From assembly GCF_000455325.1 (NCBI RefSeq), contig NZ_HG322951.1:4038624-4102623 (forward strand): a DNA stretch of 64,000 bases, in the 5' to 3' direction. The stretch is from Mycolicibacterium septicum DSM 44393. Lineage in GTDB: Bacteria; Actinomycetota; Actinomycetes; Mycobacteriales; Mycobacteriaceae. The position numbers and the translations under genes are program-made. Positions 17,244 through 25,573 of this stretch are shown here, piece by piece. Numbering within the stretch: the stretch's first letter is position 1; every line of letters starts with the position of its first letter. Under the pieces are notes generated by a model. That model did no database searches and was not told where the DNA came from. It worked only from the letters and a program-made list of their open reading frames with translations.

Positions 17244-17546
17244 TCAGCTGCGGTTGCGCACCAGTCCGACGATCCAGAGCAGGATCACCGATCCGAGGAT
17301 CGCGGTGAAGAGGGTGAACCACCATCCGCCGCCGGCCGTGTTGAGGAAGAAGCTGAGCAGGAACCCCCCGACGAGCGCGCCGATCACACCGACGACGATG
17401 TTCATCAGAATGCCCTGGCCGCCGCCATCGACGATCTTGCCGGCGATCCACCCGGCGATCGCACCGATGATGATGTAGCCGATCCAGCCGACACTCGTCA
17501 GCGTGGAGGAACGCGCCAGGATTTCGGTAGCCGCCATTACGTCCAT
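17244..17546 (-). CDS. GlsB/YeaQ/YmgE-family small membrane protein
   Basis: A 100-residue protein with three hydrophobic segments and the Gly-rich family pattern GWIGYIIIGAIAGWIAGKIVDGG, then NIVVGVIGALVGGFLL. Family members are transglycosylase-associated, stress-induced inner-membrane proteins without known chemistry. ATG 17546 is chosen because AGGAGA lies about 7 nt upstream; a 43-codon longer frame is unsupported. The 230 bp between this start and apa carry the apa terminator and presumably this gene's promoter, which I could not pin down. Confidence 0.85.
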   Translation of the reverse strand: MDVMAATEILARSSTLTSVGWIGYIIIGAIAGWIAGKIVDGGGQGILMNIVVGVIGALVGGFLLSFFLNTAGGGWWFTLFTAILGSVILLWIVGLVRNRS

Positions 17547-17735
17547 TGCAGGTCTCCTGCCTGTCACTGGCCATGCCCAGCGGGCTCGCTGAGCCTCACC
17601 CCAGGTGTACCTCCCGAACGTAACGATTCGGTTGGCTGTTTGGGAACGATCAGCGTTCGCCCATGGGTTTCCCACGGCGCGGACGGCTCACACCCACGTG
17701 GGCAGACGAAAATGACCCGACCCCAGAAATGCTGA

Positions 17736-17761
17736 ACGCCGGCCCTGAGCAGGGCCGGCGT
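17736..17761 (-). terminator. Hairpin terminator after apa
   Basis: An 11-bp perfect stem (ACGCCGGCCCT at 17736-17746, AGGGCCGGCGT at 17751-17761) with a 4-nt loop lies 17 bp beyond the apa stop. No U-tract follows, which is usual for mycobacterial hairpins. Confidence 0.75.
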
Positions 17762-17777
17762 CAGCAACGAACGGCTA

Positions 17778-18803
17778 TCAGGCCGGCGGCTGCATCTCCG
17801 GCGGAGCATTGGTGACCGGCACCGGCACCCCGACACCCGGGCGGGCAGGCGGGGCGTTCGGGTCGGCCGGCGGCGGTGCCGCATTGGGATCGCCCGCGGG
17901 CGGAGCCGGCGGCGTCCACGGCCGGATCGAGTTGGCCAGCGTCGCGGCGGCAGCCTTGTCCACGGGATGGCTGGCCGAACCCAGCCAGACCACGAACCAG
18001 CGTTCCGGTGCGCGTTGCCCGCGCGGGGTTCCCGGGGCAGGCGGCGCGCCGACCACACCGGCCCAGATCTGGCCGTTGGGCTTGTTGGTATCGGTGAACT
18101 TCACCTCGTAGTACGAAGCCACGCCGCTGAGCCCGTTGGCGTCGAGCGGCACGGTCTCCTGGTTCACCCGGGTCCCGGGGAACGGCATGAAGAACTCACC
18201 CATGTCCGAGGCGAGCCGGACAGCCGCCTTGGCGTTGTCCGCCTCGGCCCCTGCGAACAGCTTCAGGTCCAGGCGCCCCAGCAGCACGCTGGTGTCGTTC
18301 GGCGGCTCGGGCGTGCCCTCGGGCGGAATCTTGGTCAACAATGCCTGCCCGTAAGACAACTGGGTCGCGTCGGACACCTTCCAACCACCGGGCACCAGGT
18401 AGCTGAACCCGCCCGCGGCGTTGTCCACCCGGCCGGGCTCCGGAGCGGGAGCGGCGGGAGCAGCGGCCGGAGCGTTCGGGTCCGCCGGCGCGGGAGCGGG
18501 AGCAGGAGGCGCGTTCGGGTCGGCGGGAACCGGAGCCGGCGCGGGAGCAGGGGCGGGCGCGTTGGGATCGACAGGCGCAGCCGGGGCCGGGGCACCGGGA
18601 GCAGGAGCAGGCGCAGGTGCGGCCGGGGCAGGCGCACCGGGCACGGCTGGGGCGGGAGCCGGCGCCGGGGGTGCCGGCTCGGGATCCGCATACGCCACCG
18701 CCGGCAGCGCGACAGCCGCGGCCGTCACGCCGGTCATGGCAACCAGCGCCAGCTTCTTCGACAGACCTCTGCGCCGATGTGACATCGCATCCGACTCGTC
18801 CAT
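17778..18803 (-). CDS. apa: Alanine/proline-rich secreted antigen Apa (fibronectin-attachment protein, MPT32-like)
   Basis: A 341-residue exported protein. Residues 1-40 are a signal peptide ending at VAYADPEP, like the ADPEP mature start of Apa. A long Pro/Ala region follows (about 41-130) with repeated PAPAP and DPNAPAPAP units, likely O-mannosylated. The globular FAP domain (130-310) carries GGFSYLVPGGWKVSDATQLSYG, VNQETVPLDANGLSG and ASYYEVKFTDTNKPNGQIW, and a second Pro-rich tail closes it. In pathogens it binds fibronectin and is an immunodominant antigen. ATG 18803 is kept although its ribosome site is poor; ATG 18785 is an alternative. Confidence 0.93.
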   Translation of the reverse strand: MDESDAMSHRRRGLSKKLALVAMTGVTAAAVALPAVAYADPEPAPPAPAPAPAVPGAPAPAAPAPAPAPGAPAPAAPVDPNAPAPAPAPAPVPADPNAPPAPAPAPADPNAPAAAPAAPAPEPGRVDNAAGGFSYLVPGGWKVSDATQLSYGQALLTKIPPEGTPEPPNDTSVLLGRLDLKLFAGAEADNAKAAVRLASDMGEFFMPFPGTRVNQETVPLDANGLSGVASYYEVKFTDTNKPNGQIWAGVVGAPPAPGTPRGQRAPERWFVVWLGSASHPVDKAAAATLANSIRPWTPPAPPAGDPNAAPPPADPNAPPARPGVGVPVPVTNAPPEMQPPA

Positions 18804-19043
18804 GGGGAAGAAACTACCGTGTTACGGCCGTGACGCAAGTGTGAGTTGCTCTTAGAGTGCACAAAAGTGCGATTGCGACAGATGGGATACATCCAGCTAA
18901 ACGACGACATCCATAGTTGCTGACACGCGTGTGTGTCGGGCGCCACGCCGGACCTGGCAACCCACCCCCCGACACATGCGGCGCCGGGACCCTCAACACG
19001 TGATTCGGACCCGAGCGCGCCCGCGTTACGCCGGGTGCCCCAG

Positions 19044-20138
19044 TCACCGGTGGTGCCCCGCGGGGTGAACGGCAACCTCCTGCGCCTTCACCGAGAAATA
19101 CACCGTGTCCCCCGGGGCCAGCCGCAGCTCGGCGGCCGACTCCGCGGTGATGTCGGCGGCCAGACCGGGCCCGCCATCGGGTTGCTCATCGGCGCGCACC
19201 CGGATGCCGGGCCCCCTGCTGTCGAGCTCGGCCACCGTCACCGCGACCGTGTTGCGCGGACTGCCATGCGGCTCGTCGCGATACACCGACACCGAGGCCG
19301 GAGAGAACACCGCCACCACCGGCACCCCGGGCTGCACCTCGGCCGCCGGCGTGCCGTGCCAGTTCGCCCCCCATGCGGTGGCCAGCACCCCGTCGGTGAC
19401 CGCCGTGCCGCCGATCAGGTTCACCCCGGCGAACCGGGCCGCGAAGTGGCTCTTGGGTGTTGCCAACACCTCGGCAGCAGAACCACTTTCGACGATCCGA
19501 CCACCGTCCACCACGATCACCCGATCGGCCAGCGTGAGTACGTCGAGCAGGTCGTGGGTGATCAGCACCGTGCACCTGCCATCACTGGCCAGCACGCGCC
19601 GCAGCACCTTGCGCATGGATGCCGCCACGGCCACGTCCAGACCCGCGAGCGGTTCATCGAGCAACAGCACCTCGGGCTCGGCGGCCAATGCCCGGGCCAG
19701 CGCCACCCGCTGTGCCTGACCTCCCGACAGCCGGCGGGGACGCCGGTCGGCCAGTTCCGCGGCGTCGACCTCGGCCAACCACCGGTGGGCGTTCTCATAC
19801 GCGGCGCGGTGCCCCAGTCCGCGGCCACTGCGCGCACCGAACGCCACGTTGGCCAGCACGCTCAGATGCGGAAACAGCAGGGAGTCCTGCAGCATCAGGC
19901 CGACCCTGCGGGCGTGCGTCGGCACCTGCACGCCGGCGGCCGGGTCGGTCAGCACCCGGTCCCCGACCTGAATGCGCCCGGCGTCCAGGCCGACCAGCCC
20001 GGCGATCGAGTGCAGCGTGGTCGACTTCCCGGCGCCGTTGGGGCCCAGTACCGCCAGCACCTCCCCTGCCGCCACGCCGAATTCCAGGTCAAGACCCCGG
20101 TTTTCGACGACAGCGCGCACCTGCAACGTCAAGCCCAT
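19044..20138 (-). CDS. modC: Molybdate ABC transporter ATP-binding protein
   Basis: A 364-residue ATPase for molybdate import. Walker A is GPNGAGKS (residues 32-39), the signature is LSGGQAQRVALARAL, Walker B is VLLLDEPLAGLD, and the switch His is in LITHDLLD. Residues from about 240 to the end form the TOBE/Mop region (LRLAPGDTVYFSVKAQEVAVHP) that senses oxyanion. ATG 20138 overlaps the modB end by 10 bp, which fits translational coupling and decides the start over an 87-codon longer frame. The operon here is modB-modC only. Confidence 0.92.
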   Translation of the reverse strand: MGLTLQVRAVVENRGLDLEFGVAAGEVLAVLGPNGAGKSTTLHSIAGLVGLDAGRIQVGDRVLTDPAAGVQVPTHARRVGLMLQDSLLFPHLSVLANVAFGARSGRGLGHRAAYENAHRWLAEVDAAELADRRPRRLSGGQAQRVALARALAAEPEVLLLDEPLAGLDVAVAASMRKVLRRVLASDGRCTVLITHDLLDVLTLADRVIVVDGGRIVESGSAAEVLATPKSHFAARFAGVNLIGGTAVTDGVLATAWGANWHGTPAAEVQPGVPVVAVFSPASVSVYRDEPHGSPRNTVAVTVAELDSRGPGIRVRADEQPDGGPGLAADITAESAAELRLAPGDTVYFSVKAQEVAVHPAGHHR

Positions 20139-20923
20139 CCCCCTGCCCGCAGCCGGCGGCTGCCGAGCCCGATGACCACCACCGCGGCCACCACGACCAA
20201 CAGCACCGACAACGCCACAGCCGCGTCGGCGTCGCTCTCGCGCTGCAGGTAGATCTCCAGCGGAAGAGTCCTGGTGACACCTTGGCGGGAACCCGCGAAG
20301 GTCAGGGTGGCGCCGAACTCGCCGAGGGATCGCGCGAAGGCCAGCACCGCTCCCGAGATCAATCCCGGGCCCAACAGCGGCAGGGTCACCCGCCACCACA
20401 CCGCGGCTGGCGATGCCCCCAGCGTCGCCGCCACGACCTCGTAGTCAGCTCCGGCGGTGCGGGCCGCCCCTTCCAGTGAGATGACCAGGAAGGGCAGCGA
20501 CACGAACGTCTGCGCCAGCACGACCGCCACCGTGGTGAAGGCGATCTGTATGCCCGCACCCTCCAGATATCTGCCGACCAGCCCGAGCCGACCGAATGCG
20601 TACAGCAACGCGATGCCGCCGACCACCGGCGGCAGCACCAGCGGCAGCAGGATCAACGGCCGGACGATCCGGGTGACGGGCCCGTCGGTGCGGGCCAGCA
20701 CCAGCGCGAGCGGGACCCCGAACAGCACGCACAACACGGTGCTGGCCAGCGAGGTCTCCAGACTGAGCTTCAACGCCGCGGTAGACGACGCGCTCGAGAT
20801 CAGCGAACCGAACTGTGGCCAGTCGACCTTTGCCACCATCGCCACCAGGGGCAGCACGACGAATATCGCGCCCGCCGCCGCGGGGATGTAGATCCAGCGC
20901 GGAAGCCGTGGCGGATTCGTCAC
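20129..20923 (-). CDS. modB: Molybdate ABC transporter permease
   Basis: A 264-residue inner-membrane permease with six helices and the EAA loop VISLEGAARTAGADYEVVAATLGASPAAVWWRVTLPLL (about residues 145-182; helix of contact with ModC). The pattern ARSLGEFGATLTFAGS near residue 200 is typical of ModB. It forms the membrane channel for molybdate. The start is a GTG at 20923 that overlaps the stop of an 18-codon ORF as GTGA. No modA binding-protein gene lies upstream, unlike M. tuberculosis where modA-modB-modC are adjacent; a distant ModA must supply substrate. Confidence 0.92.
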   Translation of the reverse strand: MTNPPRLPRWIYIPAAAGAIFVVLPLVAMVAKVDWPQFGSLISSASSTAALKLSLETSLASTVLCVLFGVPLALVLARTDGPVTRIVRPLILLPLVLPPVVGGIALLYAFGRLGLVGRYLEGAGIQIAFTTVAVVLAQTFVSLPFLVISLEGAARTAGADYEVVAATLGASPAAVWWRVTLPLLGPGLISGAVLAFARSLGEFGATLTFAGSRQGVTRTLPLEIYLQRESDADAAVALSVLLVVVAAVVVIGLGSRRLRAGGWA

Positions 20924-20976
20924 GATTTGACCCCGCCGACCACGTCGACGCAGGTGAGAGCGCTGGGTCGAATCAT
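20920..20976 (-). other. Candidate leaderless 18-codon ORF coupled to modB
   Basis: An ATG at 20976 begins an 18-residue peptide (MIRPSALTCVDVVGGVKS) whose TGA overlaps the modB GTG as GTGA. A TAAGGT -10 element at 20989-20984 lies exactly 7 nt before the ATG, the spacing of mycobacterial leaderless promoters. So the transcript probably begins with this ORF and modB translation depends on it. The peptide is not a ModA remnant that I can recognise. It may be a regulatory leader peptide. Confidence 0.5.
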
Positions 20977-21101
20977 CCCCGCAACCTTATGCGAGCCGGT
21001 ATTTGGCGCGCCGAGTTTCGTGTCCTAGCTACTGTCCAGTAACATTGTCCGTTGGTCGCCCCCGCCCGGCGCGGCGATCCCCTGGTACATGGAGGTACAT
21101 C

Positions 21102-21776
21102 ATGGCGGAGGTGCTGGTCACCGGAGGCGACACCGAACTCGGCCGCACGATCGCGGCCGGTTTCCTCGACGCGGGCCACAACGTGGTCATCGCAGGTGCG
21201 CGCCGCGAAGACCTGGAGCTGGCCGCCAAGCAGCTCGATGTCGAGTCGATCGTGTTCGACAACACCGATCCGTCCAGCCTGGAGAACGCCCGCGCGCTGT
21301 TCCCCCACCACCTCGACACGCTGGTCAACGTCCCGGCTCCGTTGTTCGAGGCCAAGGACCCCCGCACCTTCACGCTGACCGATCTGGCCACCGCGTGGCG
21401 CAACGCGCTGGAGGCCACCGTCGTCTCAGCGGTGCTGACCGTGCAGATCGTCGGTGACCACCTGCGCTCGGGCGGTTCGATCATCAACGTCGTGCCCGCG
21501 AGCCCGCGCGAGGGCAGCGCCGAAGCCGCCGTCAAGGCAGCCCTCGGCGACTGGACCGCCGGTCAGGCCACCTACTTCGGCACCCGCGGGATCACCGTCA
21601 ACGTCGTCGCCCCCGGCCTGTCTGCCGACCCCGGCTACGACGGCCTCGGCAGCACACCGCCGTCGGTCGCCGACGAGTTCGCCCGGATGGCGGTGTTCCT
21701 CTCCACACCGGCCGCCCGCCACATCACCGGACAGACGTTGCACGTCAGTCGCGGTGCCCTCGCCACTCTGGGATAA
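21102..21776 (+). CDS. SDR-family protein with degenerate active site
   Basis: A 224-residue Rossmann protein of the short-chain dehydrogenase family, at the position of Rv1856c in M. tuberculosis (from memory). The nucleotide loop is VLVTGGDTELGRTIA (residues 4-18) and the NVVAPG motif after the active site is present. The catalytic Tyr-x3-Lys is not: the region reads EGSAEAAVKAALGDW, with a Lys but no Tyr four residues before it. The Asn-Ala-Ala-Gly region reads LVNVPAPLF. It may bind cofactor without normal dehydrogenase activity. ATG 21102 follows GGAGGT by 5 nt, which decides the start. Confidence 0.85.
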   Translation: MAEVLVTGGDTELGRTIAAGFLDAGHNVVIAGARREDLELAAKQLDVESIVFDNTDPSSLENARALFPHHLDTLVNVPAPLFEAKDPRTFTLTDLATAWRNALEATVVSAVLTVQIVGDHLRSGGSIINVVPASPREGSAEAAVKAALGDWTAGQATYFGTRGITVNVVAPGLSADPGYDGLGSTPPSVADEFARMAVFLSTPAARHITGQTLHVSRGALATLG

Positions 21777-21794
21777 CGGGTTAGGGTCGGAGGA

Positions 21795-22721
21795 GTGACA
21801 ATCCGACTCGGACTCCAGATCCCGAACTTCTCCTACGGCACCGGCGTCGCGGAACTGTTCCCCACCGTCGTCGCCCAGGCCCAGGAAGCCGAAGCGGCCG
21901 GCTTCGACTCGGTCTTCGTGATGGACCACTTCTATCAGCTACCCGGTCTCGGCACGCCCGATCAACCGATGCTGGAGGCCTACACCGCGCTCGGCGGGCT
22001 GGCCACCGCGACCCAGAACGTCCAGCTCGGCACCCTGGTCACCGGCAATACGTACCGGAACCCGACCCTGCTGGCCAAGGCCATCACCACACTCGACGTG
22101 ATCAGTCAGGGTCGCGCCATCCTCGGCATCGGCACCGGATGGTTCGAACTCGAACACGATCAGCTCGGCTACGAGTTCGGCACCTTCACCGAGCGGTTCG
22201 ACAAACTCGGCGAGGCGCTGCAGATCATCCTGCCGATGCTCTCGGGCGAGCGCCCGACATTCTCGGGCAAGTACTACCGGACAGTCGAGGCGATGGCCAA
22301 TCCTCGCTTCCGCGAACACATTCCGCTGATGATCGGCGGCAGCGGCGAGAAGAAGACCATTCCGCTCGCGGCACGGTACTTCGACCATCTCAACATCATC
22401 GCCAACTTCGACGAACTGCCCCGCAAGCTCGACGTCATCCGGCAGCAGTGCGACCAGATCGACCGTGACCCGGCCACGTTGGAGACCAGCATGCTGGTGA
22501 TCGCCCTGATCGGCGAGCGATTCACCGCCGACGCCATCCCGCCCGACTTCCAGCAGCGCGCGGTGTTCGGTAGCGCCGAGCAGATCGCCGACCAGCTCAA
22601 GACCAAACTCTTCGACACCGGCGTCAACGGCGTCATCCTCAGCCCGGTGACCATGGGCGGCTACGTCCCCGGTGGTATCACCGCGGTGGCTGAAGTCTTG
22701 AAACCACTGATATCCGGGTAA
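21795..22721 (+). CDS. LLM-class F420-dependent oxidoreductase
   Basis: A 308-residue TIM-barrel enzyme of the luciferase-like family that uses F420 in actinobacteria. Family marks are LGLQIPNFSYG at the N-terminus, FDSVFVMDHFYQLPG, LGTLVTGNTYRNPTLLAKAITTLDVIS, GRAILGIGTGWFELEHDQLGYEFG, and IPLMIGGSGEKKTIPLAARYFDHLNI. Substrate unknown. The GTG start lies 7 nt after a TAGGGT -10 (21782-21787), so the mRNA is likely leaderless; the GGAGG just before GTG is too close to work as a ribosome site. The preceding SDR gene ends 18 bp upstream. Confidence 0.9.
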   Translation: MTIRLGLQIPNFSYGTGVAELFPTVVAQAQEAEAAGFDSVFVMDHFYQLPGLGTPDQPMLEAYTALGGLATATQNVQLGTLVTGNTYRNPTLLAKAITTLDVISQGRAILGIGTGWFELEHDQLGYEFGTFTERFDKLGEALQIILPMLSGERPTFSGKYYRTVEAMANPRFREHIPLMIGGSGEKKTIPLAARYFDHLNIIANFDELPRKLDVIRQQCDQIDRDPATLETSMLVIALIGERFTADAIPPDFQQRAVFGSAEQIADQLKTKLFDTGVNGVILSPVTMGGYVPGGITAVAEVLKPLISG

Positions 22722-22819
22722 ACATTCGGTTCGGTTGCCCATCTCACCGCACCCGTGGGAATGGCGCCGACTAACCTATCGGTTGTATCGAGTGGCAAAC
22801 ACATCCGCGAGGAGCAGCA

Positions 22820-24193
22820 ATGAGCCATCCCGGAGCTACGGCATCGGATCGGCATAAGGTAGTCATCATCGGATCGGGTTTCGGCGGCCTGACGGCAGCC
22901 AAGACCCTCAAACGTGCCGACGTCGACGTCAAGCTGATCGCCCGCACCACACACCACCTGTTCCAGCCGCTGCTGTACCAGGTGGCAACCGGCATCATCT
23001 CCGAAGGCGAGATCGCGCCGGCCACCCGAGTGATCCTGCGCAAGCAGAAGAACGCTCAGGTGCTGTTGGGCGACGTCACCCACATCGATCTGGAGAACCA
23101 GACGGTGGATTCGGTGCTGCTCGGGCACACCTACTCCACGCCGTACGACAGCCTCATCATCGCCGCGGGCGCCGGGCAGTCCTACTTCGGCAACGATCAT
23201 TTCGCCGAGTTCGCGCCCGGCATGAAGTCGATCGACGACGCGCTGGAACTGCGTGGCCGCATCCTCGGCGCCTTCGAGCAGGCCGAGCGCTCCAGTGACC
23301 CGGTGCGCCGAGCCAAGCTGCTCACCTTCACCGTGGTTGGCGCCGGACCGACCGGTGTCGAAATGGCCGGACAGATCGCCGAATTGGCCGATCAGACGCT
23401 GCGCGGCAGCTTCCGCCACATCGATCCCACCGAGGCGCGGGTGATCCTGCTCGACGCCGCACCGGCGGTGCTGCCGCCGATGGGCCCGAAGCTCGGCAAG
23501 CGCGCGCAGGAGCGGCTGGAGAAGATGGGCGTCGAGGTTCAGCTCGGCGCGATGGTGACCGACGTCGACCGCAACGGCCTGACGGTCAAGGATTCCGACG
23601 GCACGCTGCGCCGCATCGAATCGGCCTGCAAGGTGTGGTCGGCCGGCGTCTCGGCCAGCCCGCTGGGCAAGGACCTGGCCGAGCAGTCCGGAGTGGAGCT
23701 GGACCGGGCCGGCCGCGTCAAGGTGGAGCCCGACCTGACCATCCCCGGCCATCCCAATGTGTTCGTCGTCGGTGACATGGCCGCGGTGGACGGGGTTCCG
23801 GGTGTGGCCCAGGGCGCGATCCAAGGCGGCCGCTACGCGGCCAAGCTGATCAAGCGCGAGGTCGCCGGTACCAGCCCGAAGATCCGGTCGCCGTTCGAGT
23901 ACTTCGACAAGGGCTCGATGGCCACGGTGTCGCGGTTCTCCGCGGTGGCCAAGGTGGGCCCGGTCGAGTTCTCCGGGTTCTTCGCCTGGGTGTGCTGGCT
24001 GGTGCTGCACCTGGTGTACATCGTCGGGTTCAAGAGCCGGCTGGTGACCGTGCTGTCGTGGGGTGTGACGTTCCTGAGCACCAAGCGCGGGCAGCTCACC
24101 ATCACCGAGCAGCAGGCCTACGCGCGCACCAGAATCGAAGAACTCGAGGAGATCGCGGCTTCCGTGCAGGAAACCGAGAAAGCGGCTTCCTAG
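22820..24193 (+). CDS. ndh: Type II NADH dehydrogenase
   Basis: A 457-residue peripheral membrane flavoprotein that oxidises NADH and passes electrons to menaquinone without pumping protons. The FAD motif is VVIIGSGFGGLTAAKTL (residues 14-30), the NADH motif is VVGAGPTGVEMAGQIAEL, and the late FAD/quinone motif is VFVVGDMAAVDG. Two hydrophobic stretches at the C-terminus (around FFAWVCWLVLHLVYIVG and LVTVLSWGVTFLS) anchor it to the membrane. Matches Rv1854c by position and sequence. GAGGAG lies 4 nt before the ATG. Its last four bases overlap the converging ureD gene. Confidence 0.95.
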   Translation: MSHPGATASDRHKVVIIGSGFGGLTAAKTLKRADVDVKLIARTTHHLFQPLLYQVATGIISEGEIAPATRVILRKQKNAQVLLGDVTHIDLENQTVDSVLLGHTYSTPYDSLIIAAGAGQSYFGNDHFAEFAPGMKSIDDALELRGRILGAFEQAERSSDPVRRAKLLTFTVVGAGPTGVEMAGQIAELADQTLRGSFRHIDPTEARVILLDAAPAVLPPMGPKLGKRAQERLEKMGVEVQLGAMVTDVDRNGLTVKDSDGTLRRIESACKVWSAGVSASPLGKDLAEQSGVELDRAGRVKVEPDLTIPGHPNVFVVGDMAAVDGVPGVAQGAIQGGRYAAKLIKREVAGTSPKIRSPFEYFDKGSMATVSRFSAVAKVGPVEFSGFFAWVCWLVLHLVYIVGFKSRLVTVLSWGVTFLSTKRGQLTITEQQAYARTRIEELEEIAASVQETEKAAS

Positions 24194-24861
24194 GCCTCTG
24201 CGCCTTCTGCTGTCTGAGGCGGCAGCCGGTCACCCTGCCAGGTGGCCAGGCTGCCGCCACGGGCCAGCTCCAGCACGGTTCCGTGCGCTTCGAATGACGG
24301 TGCGGGATAACGCAGTTCGCTGATACAGGCCCGGGGCGCGGCCAGCACGTCGTCGCCCACGGCCCCACGACCGAGTTCGATGCGATGACGCAACAACGGC
24401 CACGAGCCCTCCACCGAGTCGACGTCCGCGTGCAATGACGACGACCAGAACCCGTCTTGCTCATCGGATCTGCCGATCTGGACCCTCTCCCGGATGCGCA
24501 CCTGCGCGGGCTCGGCGAGCCGCAGCCGCGTCGTGGTGTGGTGCACCGAGCCGCCGGCCACCACGGTCGGCTGCGGATCGAGGTCCAACTGCCCGGCCAC
24601 CTCGAGCTCCCACTGCGCCGCCGACTGCAACGTACGGGCGCCGGGCAGCACCATCGTCGCGGCGGCGGTGCGGATCCGCAGCCGGGCACCGGCTTCCACC
24701 ACCAGCCGCACTGTGAGGGTGTCGCCGCCGAGCGGGGTGGCCGCCGTGGAGATCAGGTGCACCGTGTCTGGCCCGGTGCAGCGTCCCGCCAGCCCGTCGC
24801 GTGCCTCGATGCGGGGCAACCGCCCCGGCGAGGCCACGACGACGACGTTCGCGTGCATCAC
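24190..24861 (-). CDS. ureD: Urease accessory protein UreD (UreH)
   Basis: A 223-residue accessory protein. With UreF and UreG it forms the complex that opens apo-urease for nickel loading and lysine carbamylation. Visible family features are the beta-rich core VHLISTAATPLGGDTLTVRLVVEAGARLRIRTAAATMV (about residues 34-71; core of the fold) and GRGAVGDDVLAAPRA. It is the last gene of ureABCFGD and overlaps the ureG end by 4 bp (ATGA). It also overlaps the converging ndh end by 4 bp, leaving no room for a separate terminator. Confidence 0.92.
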   Translation of the reverse strand: MMHANVVVVASPGRLPRIEARDGLAGRCTGPDTVHLISTAATPLGGDTLTVRLVVEAGARLRIRTAAATMVLPGARTLQSAAQWELEVAGQLDLDPQPTVVAGGSVHHTTTRLRLAEPAQVRIRERVQIGRSDEQDGFWSSSLHADVDSVEGSWPLLRHRIELGRGAVGDDVLAAPRACISELRYPAPSFEAHGTVLELARGGSLATWQGDRLPPQTAEGAEA

Positions 24862-25544
24862 GCCGACGGCGCCTGCGCGACCTTCAACTGCTCACGCACC
24901 CACGCCAGCACCGGACCCGAGGACGGATCCTCGGTCAGTGAGATCAGCGCCGTCGGCCTGTTTGCGCGGACCTTGGCCGCATCGCGGCGCATCACATCCA
25001 GATCGGCACCCACCAGCGGCGCCAGATCGGTCTTGTTGACCACCAGCAGATCCGAGTACGTCACGCCCGGCCCGCCCTTGCGGGGCACCTTGTCTCCCCC
25101 GGCCACGTCGACGACGAAGATCTGAACGTCCACCAGGCCCGACGAGAACGTCGCGGTGAGGTTGTCGCCACCGGATTCGACGAGAATCAGGTCCAGTGCG
25201 GGGTTCGCCTCGATCAGGTCGTCGATGGCATCGAGGTTGGCGGTGATGTCGTCTCGGATCGCGGTGTGCGGGCATCCACCGGTCTGGACCGCGGCGATCC
25301 GCTCGTCGGGCAGCACCGCATGCCTGCGCAGGAAGTCGGCATCCTCGGTGGTGTAGATGTCGTTGGTCAACACCGCCAGTGACAACTCATCGCGCAGTTG
25401 CCGGCACAGTGCGGCCACCAGGGCGGTCTTCCCGGATCCGACGGGGCCGCCGACACCGATACGCAGCGGCTCGCCCGCCTGGCGCACCCGTTTGGGCCGG
25501 TCGACATGGGTGTGGGGCTCGCCGTCGAGGAAATGCGGTGGCAT
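24858..25544 (-). CDS. ureG: Urease accessory GTPase UreG
   Basis: A 228-residue SIMIBI GTPase that powers nickel delivery to urease. The P-loop is GPVGSGKT (residues 33-40), the nickel-binding CPH motif is in QTGGCPHTAIRDD, and the later GTPase motifs are LILVESGGDNLTATFS and VVNKTDLAPLVG. The N-terminus carries a short His-containing tail (HFLDGEPHTHVDRP), common in actinobacterial UreG. No ureE or nickel permease gene lies nearby. It starts 29 bp after ureF and overlaps ureD by 4 bp. Confidence 0.95.
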   Translation of the reverse strand: MPPHFLDGEPHTHVDRPKRVRQAGEPLRIGVGGPVGSGKTALVAALCRQLRDELSLAVLTNDIYTTEDADFLRRHAVLPDERIAAVQTGGCPHTAIRDDITANLDAIDDLIEANPALDLILVESGGDNLTATFSSGLVDVQIFVVDVAGGDKVPRKGGPGVTYSDLLVVNKTDLAPLVGADLDVMRRDAAKVRANRPTALISLTEDPSSGPVLAWVREQLKVAQAPSA

Positions 25545-25573
25545 GGTGGACCTTTCGAGATCGAACTACAGAT

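Noticed and set aside
20920..21100. Remnant of modA upstream of modB
   Set aside because: Only an 18-codon frame is present and its sequence does not resemble the C-terminus of ModA.
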